A program made the position numbers and the translations under genes. This document shows positions 59,673 to 64,000 of a stretch of DNA of 64,000 nucleotides, one piece after another (the first letter of the stretch is position 1; each line of letters starts with the position of its first letter). Origin of the DNA: Pectobacterium aroidearum (lineage in GTDB: Bacteria; Pseudomonadota; Gammaproteobacteria; Enterobacterales; Enterobacteriaceae); NCBI RefSeq assembly GCF_041228105.1, contig NZ_CP166097.1, positions 2,108,001-2,172,000 on the forward strand, written 5' to 3'. The notes below the pieces were generated by a model. That model saw only the letters and a program-made list of their open reading frames with translations, had not been told where the DNA came from and searched no databases.

Positions 59673-60419
59673 ATGTTAAGCATCGAAAATTTAAAAGTCA
59701 GCGTAGAAGGCAAAGAGATCATCAAAGGGCTTAATCTCACCATTAAGCCGGGTGAAGTTCACGCGATTATGGGCCCGAATGGCTCAGGAAAAAGTACGCT
59801 CTCCGCGACGCTGGCTGGACGTGAAGAATATGAAGTGACCGACGGTTCGGTGGACTTCAAAGGCAAGGATCTGCTGGAACTGTCTCCAGAAGATCGCGCG
59901 GGCGAAGGCGTCTTCATGGCGTTTCAGTACCCTGTAGAAATCCCCGGCGTCAGCAACCAGTTCTTCTTGCAAACCTCCGTTAACGCGGTGCGTAAATACC
60001 GCGAGCAGGAACCACTGGATCGCTTTGACTTCGCCGACTTTATCGAAGAAAAGATTAAGCTGTTGAATATGCCAGAAGACTTGTTGACCCGTTCAGTCAA
60101 CGTGGGCTTCTCCGGCGGTGAAAAGAAGCGTAACGATATTCTGCAGATGGCGGCGCTGGAGCCGGATCTGTGCATTCTGGATGAAACCGACTCCGGGTTG
60201 GACATCGACGCACTGAAAATCGTCTCTAACGGCGTGAACTCCCTGCGTGACGGCAAACGTTCGTTCATCATCGTCACGCACTACCAGCGTATTCTTGATT
60301 ACATCAAACCGGATCACGTCCACGTTCTGTATCAAGGGCGCATTGTGAAATCCGGTGATTTCTCGCTGGTGAAACAGTTGGAGGAGCAAGGCTATGGCTG
60401 GCTTACCGACGGGCAATAA
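59673..60419 (+). CDS. sufC: Fe-S assembly ATPase SufC
   Basis: ABC-type ATPase of SufBC2D. 248 aa from ATG 59673 (ribosome site GGAAGGA), the same length as E. coli. Walker A GPNGSGKST, signature-like FSGGEKKRNDILQMA, Walker B LCILDETDSGLD and H-loop IVTHYQRIL. The 3' end overlaps sufD by 26 bases. Confidence 0.97.
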   Translation: MLSIENLKVSVEGKEIIKGLNLTIKPGEVHAIMGPNGSGKSTLSATLAGREEYEVTDGSVDFKGKDLLELSPEDRAGEGVFMAFQYPVEIPGVSNQFFLQTSVNAVRKYREQEPLDRFDFADFIEEKIKLLNMPEDLLTRSVNVGFSGGEKKRNDILQMAALEPDLCILDETDSGLDIDALKIVSNGVNSLRDGKRSFIIVTHYQRILDYIKPDHVHVLYQGRIVKSGDFSLVKQLEEQGYGWLTDGQ

Positions 60420-61740
60420 TGTGACGAGCGAGAACGCGGCGGGTAAAACTGGCATCGCACAGAAACAAGAACAGGCGTTGCAGCAATGGCAAGGTCTGTT
60501 TGAACGTGATGCGTCGCGCCGTTCTGAAGCGGCGAACCAACACTGGCAGGACGTGGTGCGTCTTGGCTTACCGCACCGTAAGCACGAGCACTGGAAATAC
60601 ACGCCGCTGGATGGTTTGCTGAGCAACGAATTTGTCGCACCGCAGGCCCCGTCTCTCGATCGCGCAGCGGTGGATGCTCTGGCATTCGCGGTAGATAGCT
60701 GGCGTCTGGTGTTTGTCGATGGCGTATTCAATGCTGAACTCAGCGACAGCGCCTGGGGGCCTTATCAGGTTGACGTACAGGCGTCGCGAGCGCAGGGCAT
60801 ACTGCCTGCGGCGATCCAGTCCGAGGTGTTCCTGCATTTGACCGAAAGTCTGGCTAGTACGAGCACGCTGATTCGTCTGGCTGCCGGACAGCAGGCGGAA
60901 AAACCGCTTTACCTGTTGCATATCAGCAGCAGCCAGGCCGCGGCATTGAACACGGTTCACCATCGCCACCACCTGAACGTTGAACGTGGCGCGAGTGCGG
61001 AAATTATCGAGCACTATGTCAGTCTGGATGAGCATGCCCACTTTACTGGCGCACGCCTGACGGTGAATGCGGCAGAAAATAGCCAGGTTAGCCACTATAA
61101 GCTGGCGTTTGAAGCGGCGGCGAGCTACCACTTCGCACATAACGATCTGGTGCTGGCACGCGACGCTCGGGTTCGCAGCCACAGTTTCCTGCTGGGAGCT
61201 GGGCTGACGCGTCACCATACCAGCGCTCAGTTGAACGGCGAAGGTACCAATTTATCCATGAATAGCCTGATTCTGCCCGTCGGCAGCGAAGTGTGTGATA
61301 CGCGAACGTATCTGGAACACAATCAGGGCTATGGTGAAAGTCGTCAGTTGCATAAAGTCATCGTCAACGATCGCGCCAGAGCGGTGTTTAACGGCATGAT
61401 CAAAGTTGCCCCTCACGCGCTGAAAACTGACGGACAGATGACCAACAATAACCTGCTGTTGGGCAGACTGGCTGAGGTCGACACCAAGCCGCAGTTGGAA
61501 ATCTACGCGGATGACGTGAAATGTAGCCACGGTGCCACCATTGGCCGTATGGATGAAGAGCAGCTGTTCTATCTACGTTCTCGCGGTATTACGGAGCAGG
61601 ATGCGCAGCAGATGATCATCTTCGCCTTTGCGGCGGAAGTCACAGAAGCGATTGAAAACGAGTCTCTGCGAGATGTGGTTCTGCAACGTATCGCGCAGCG
61701 TTTGCCAAACGCGCTGGCGAATGCCGGCAAGGCGGTATGA
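60394..61740 (+). CDS. sufD: Fe-S assembly subunit SufD
   Basis: SufB paralogue of the SufBC2D complex, needed for iron entry. 448 aa, 25 more than E. coli SufD. Most of the excess lies in residues 6-24, an extra low-complexity stretch between the conserved MAGLP start and ALQQW. The C-terminal beta-helix has [20 protein letters not shown] and [12 protein letters not shown], which includes the functional His. Overlaps sufC upstream and sufS downstream. Confidence 0.96.
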   Translation: MAGLPTGNNVTSENAAGKTGIAQKQEQALQQWQGLFERDASRRSEAANQHWQDVVRLGLPHRKHEHWKYTPLDGLLSNEFVAPQAPSLDRAAVDALAFAVDSWRLVFVDGVFNAELSDSAWGPYQVDVQASRAQGILPAAIQSEVFLHLTESLASTSTLIRLAAGQQAEKPLYLLHISSSQAAALNTVHHRHHLNVERGASAEIIEHYVSLDEHAHFTGARLTVNAAENSQVSHYKLAFEAAASYHFAHNDLVLARDARVRSHSFLLGAGLTRHHTSAQLNGEGTNLSMNSLILPVGSEVCDTRTYLEHNQGYGESRQLHKVIVNDRARAVFNGMIKVAPHALKTDGQMTNNNLLLGRLAEVDTKPQLEIYADDVKCSHGATIGRMDEEQLFYLRSRGITEQDAQQMIIFAFAAEVTEAIENESLRDVVLQRIAQRLPNALANAGKAV

Positions 61741-62963
61741 TGAGTTATCCTATTGAACGGGTTCGCGCCGATTTTCCGTTGCTGGCAAGCGAGGTTAACG
61801 GTCAGCCGTTAGCCTATCTTGATAGCGCCGCGAGTGCGCAAAAGCCGCAGTCGGTTATCGAACGTGAAGCCGAATTCTATCGTCATGAATATGCTGCGGT
61901 GCACCGCGGCATTCACACGCTGAGCGCACAGGCGACTAGCGCGATGGAAGCGGTTCGTGAGCAGGTGGCTGCTTTTATCAATGCAGCCTCAGTGGAAGAG
62001 ATTGTCTTTGTTCGCGGGACGACGGAGGCCATCAATCTGGTGGCTAACAGCTATGGCCGCACATTCATCCAGCCGGGCGATAACCTGATCATCACCGAGA
62101 TGGAACACCACGCGAATATCGTTCCCTGGCAGATGCTGGCGGAAGCGCGTGGCGTTGAGGTTCGCGTATTGCCGCTGGCCGAAGATGGCTCACTGGATGT
62201 TGCGCAGCTTCCTGGATTACTGGATGAGCGAACTCGCCTGCTAGCAGTAACGCAAATCTCTAACGTACTCGGTGCGCTAAACCCAGTTAAGACCATGATC
62301 GCACAGGCAAAAGCAGTTGGTGCGGTTACGTTGGTCGATGGTGCGCAGTCGATTATGCATCAGACTGTCGATGTGCAGGATCTGGACTGTGATTTCTTTG
62401 TCTTTTCAGGACATAAGATCTACGGCCCTTCGGGTATTGGCGTGCTGTACGGCAAACGTGACCTGCTTCAGGCTATGCCGCCGTGGGAAGGTGGCGGGGC
62501 GATGATTCGTCAGGTTAGCCTGCGCACAGGTACCACCTATGCGGATTCACCGTGGCGCTTTGAGGCTGGTTCGCCCAATACCGGCGGTATCATGGGCTTA
62601 GGCGCTGCGTTGGACTATGTGACGGCGTTGGGGCGGGAAGAGATTCAACGTTATGAATCCTCGCTGATGAAGTATGCGCTGGAGGCACTAAAGCAAGTGC
62701 CCGATCTGACGTTGTACGGCCCTGCTGAGCGTCACGGCGTCATTGCGTTTAATCTTGGGCAGCACCATGCCTATGATGTCGGAAGTTTCCTCGATCGGTA
62801 CGGTATTGCGATTCGCACCGGCCACCATTGCGCGATGCCGCTGATGGAACATTACGGTGTTCCCAGTATGTGCCGCGCCTCGCTGGCAGTTTATACTACG
62901 CGCGAAGAAATTGACCGGCTGGTTGCCGGATTGCAACGTATCCATCGATTGCTGGGCAGTTAA
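61740..62963 (+). CDS. sufS: cysteine desulfurase SufS
   Basis: PLP-dependent enzyme that takes sulfur from cysteine and hands it to SufE. Two adjacent ATGs (61737, 61740); the second places the catalytic Cys at residue 364 in [11 protein letters not shown], as in E. coli. PLP lysine is in [23 protein letters not shown] contains the cofactor-stacking His. 407 aa (E. coli 406). Confidence 0.97.
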   Translation: MSYPIERVRADFPLLASEVNGQPLAYLDSAASAQKPQSVIEREAEFYRHEYAAVHRGIHTLSAQATSAMEAVREQVAAFINAASVEEIVFVRGTTEAINLVANSYGRTFIQPGDNLIITEMEHHANIVPWQMLAEARGVEVRVLPLAEDGSLDVAQLPGLLDERTRLLAVTQISNVLGALNPVKTMIAQAKAVGAVTLVDGAQSIMHQTVDVQDLDCDFFVFSGHKIYGPSGIGVLYGKRDLLQAMPPWEGGGAMIRQVSLRTGTTYADSPWRFEAGSPNTGGIMGLGAALDYVTALGREEIQRYESSLMKYALEALKQVPDLTLYGPAERHGVIAFNLGQHHAYDVGSFLDRYGIAIRTGHHCAMPLMEHYGVPSMCRASLAVYTTREEIDRLVAGLQRIHRLLGS

Positions 62964-62996
62964 GCGCCGCGCGCGAATCTGTTCGGGGAGGAAACC

Positions 62997-63413
62997 ATGG
63001 CGAGTCTGCCAGAACCGCAGAAACTGGCGCGCAACTTTGCGCGCTGTAATGACTGGGAAGAAAAATATCTTTATATCATCGAGCTAGGGGAGCGTCTTGA
63101 TCCGTTGCCCGATGAATGGCGTAATCCAGATAACCTGATTTCGGGGTGCCAGAGCCAGGTTTGGATTGTGGCGCAGCCTGACGAGCAGGGCGTTATCGTT
63201 CTGCACGGCGACAGCGATGCCGCTATTGTGAAGGGGCTGATTGCGGTGGTTTTCAGCCTGTATCAGGGGTTGACAGCGCAGGAAATAGTTGAGTTGGATG
63301 TACGGCCTTTCTTTGAATCGCTGGCGCTGAACCAACATCTGACGCCATCCCGCTCTCAGGGGCTTGAGGCGATGTTACGCGCAATTCGTGCGCACGCCGC
63401 CGCACTGCTTTAA
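62997..63413 (+). CDS. sufE: sulfur acceptor SufE
   Basis: Accepts persulfide sulfur from SufS and carries it to SufB. 138 aa (E. coli 138). Active Cys51 in [20 protein letters not shown] gives a strong ribosome site. Last gene of the suf operon; a hairpin terminator follows. Confidence 0.97.
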   Translation: MASLPEPQKLARNFARCNDWEEKYLYIIELGERLDPLPDEWRNPDNLISGCQSQVWIVAQPDEQGVIVLHGDSDAAIVKGLIAVVFSLYQGLTAQEIVELDVRPFFESLALNQHLTPSRSQGLEAMLRAIRAHAAALL

Positions 63414-63446
63414 TTTTCTTCCCTGTTTTCTGCTTTCCTGGAGTGT

Positions 63447-63490
63447 AAAAAAGCGCTGTGACGGAAAAAACGTCCAGCGCTTTTTTGTTT
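63447..63490 (+). terminator. terminator of the suf operon
   Basis: AAAAAAGCGCTG...CAGCGCTTTTTT with additional ACG/CGT pairing forms a strong hairpin with a T tract, 34 bases after the sufE stop. The rest of the 387-base gap to ldtE (to 63800) shows no gene. Confidence 0.9.
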
Positions 63491-63800
63491 TTTCCATTTA
63501 CGGTTTTTTACCAACGGCACGTTATTGTTTTCCGGCATATTTATTAACTCGCTGATATTTCAGAATTCGTCCCGTATATTTATTTCCCGTTAAATTTTAT
63601 GCTGACTCTGCTTTGTAAAGAATTGAATATCAATGCTTTGATTTTTAAATAAAATATTCTTTTGTTACAACAATGCTAATATATACCCACGTTCGGTGGA
63701 GAGTGGCAGTAATAGTCGCATTGACACCAGATCAAGAGGTATAGCCGGATACTGCATTCTGGGTACATAGCCAGATGTTATTGATTGTAGGGAATCTAAT

Positions 63801-64000
63801 ATGAAACGCGCGTTAACTTTACTTGGTATGGCTTTCGCGGCATACCTGACCAGCACCGCCGCTAAAGCGACGGAATACCCGCTACCGCCACCAAATAGCC
63901 GCCTCATCGGCGAGAATATCGCTTATACGGTCCCCAATGATGGTCGTCCGCTGGAAGCTATCGCGGCGGATTTCAAGATTGGTTTATTGGGCATGATGGA
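63801..64000 (+). CDS. ldtE: L,D-transpeptidase LdtE, N-terminal fragment
   Basis: The first 66 codons are in the window. Signal peptide MKRALTLLGMAFAAYLTSTA with cleavage near KA-TEYPLPP, then PLPPPNSRLIGENIAYTVPN, which resembles E. coli LdtE/YnhG (YPLPPEGSRLVGQNQTYTV), and the start of a LysM-type segment (LEAIAADFKIGLLGMM). LdtE forms 3-3 crosslinks in peptidoglycan. The catalytic YkuD domain lies beyond the window. It follows suf, as in E. coli. Confidence 0.88.
   Translation, partial: MKRALTLLGMAFAAYLTSTAAKATEYPLPPPNSRLIGENIAYTVPNDGRPLEAIAADFKIGLLGMM

Overview
The window is chromosomal DNA of a gammaproteobacterium in the Enterobacterales. Gene order and protein sequences follow two E. 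coli blocks: fabF-pabC-mltG-tmk-holB-ycfH-ptsG / hinT-ycfL-lpoB-thiK-nagZ-ycfP-ndh-ycfJ / mfd-lolCDE-nagK-cobB, and btuCED-nlpC-rflP-selO / aroH-ppsR-ppsA / ydiK-ydiJ-menI-sufABCDSE-ldtE. Two near-complete ERIC repeats and one ERIC fragment fit this order. Recognisable but diverged proteins, an hmuSTUV haem cluster at the E. coli ydiE position and the accessory genes suggest a soft-rot genus such as Pectobacterium. The genus is an inference, not proven here. I see no rRNA, tRNA, CRISPR array, prophage or insertion sequence.

Layout. 1-7000: end of fatty-acid synthesis (fabF), folate (pabC), glycan strand termination (mltG), dTMP kinase, DNA polymerase III delta-prime, a TatD-family DNase and the glucose PTS permease, whose leader carries CRP, Mlc and SgrS target signals. 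7000-9400: inserted regulator/MFS efflux pair. 9600-16400: hinT, two lipoproteins, thiamine kinase, beta-hexosaminidase, YcfP, NADH dehydrogenase II (FNR box) and YcfJ. 16480-23400: accessory block of two tandem MFS pumps under a divergent TetR regulator, the Hsp70-like YegD, an AraC regulator and an SDR oxidoreductase. 23500-32100: mfd, LolCDE lipoprotein exporter, NagK and CobB. 32100-34700: a small Fur-boxed ORF, an ERIC copy and a Crp-like regulator divergent from a cupin gene and a methyltransferase gene. 34800-41400: vitamin B12 transport, NlpC, LplA, RflP-like degenerate EAL protein, SelO. 41400-45100: haem transport and utilisation with a Fur box but no receptor gene. 45300-53000: aroH, ppsR, ppsA (Cra box), apbE, the RprA small RNA and ydiK. 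53300-64000: ydiJ, menI, an unidentified Fur-boxed gene, the complete suf Fe-S operon and the start of ldtE.

Themes. Iron is prominent: strong Fur boxes precede hmuS, the unknown gene at 56862-57263 and the unknown small ORF at 32113-32355, and weaker ones lie in the suf region. Envelope stress is the second: RprA with an RcsB-like box, plus LpoB, MltG, NagZ, NlpC, LolCDE and LdtE. The best candidates for undescribed biology are the two Fur-boxed orphan genes, the Crp/cupin/methyltransferase cluster with its inverted repeat, and the structured element between ppsA and apbE.
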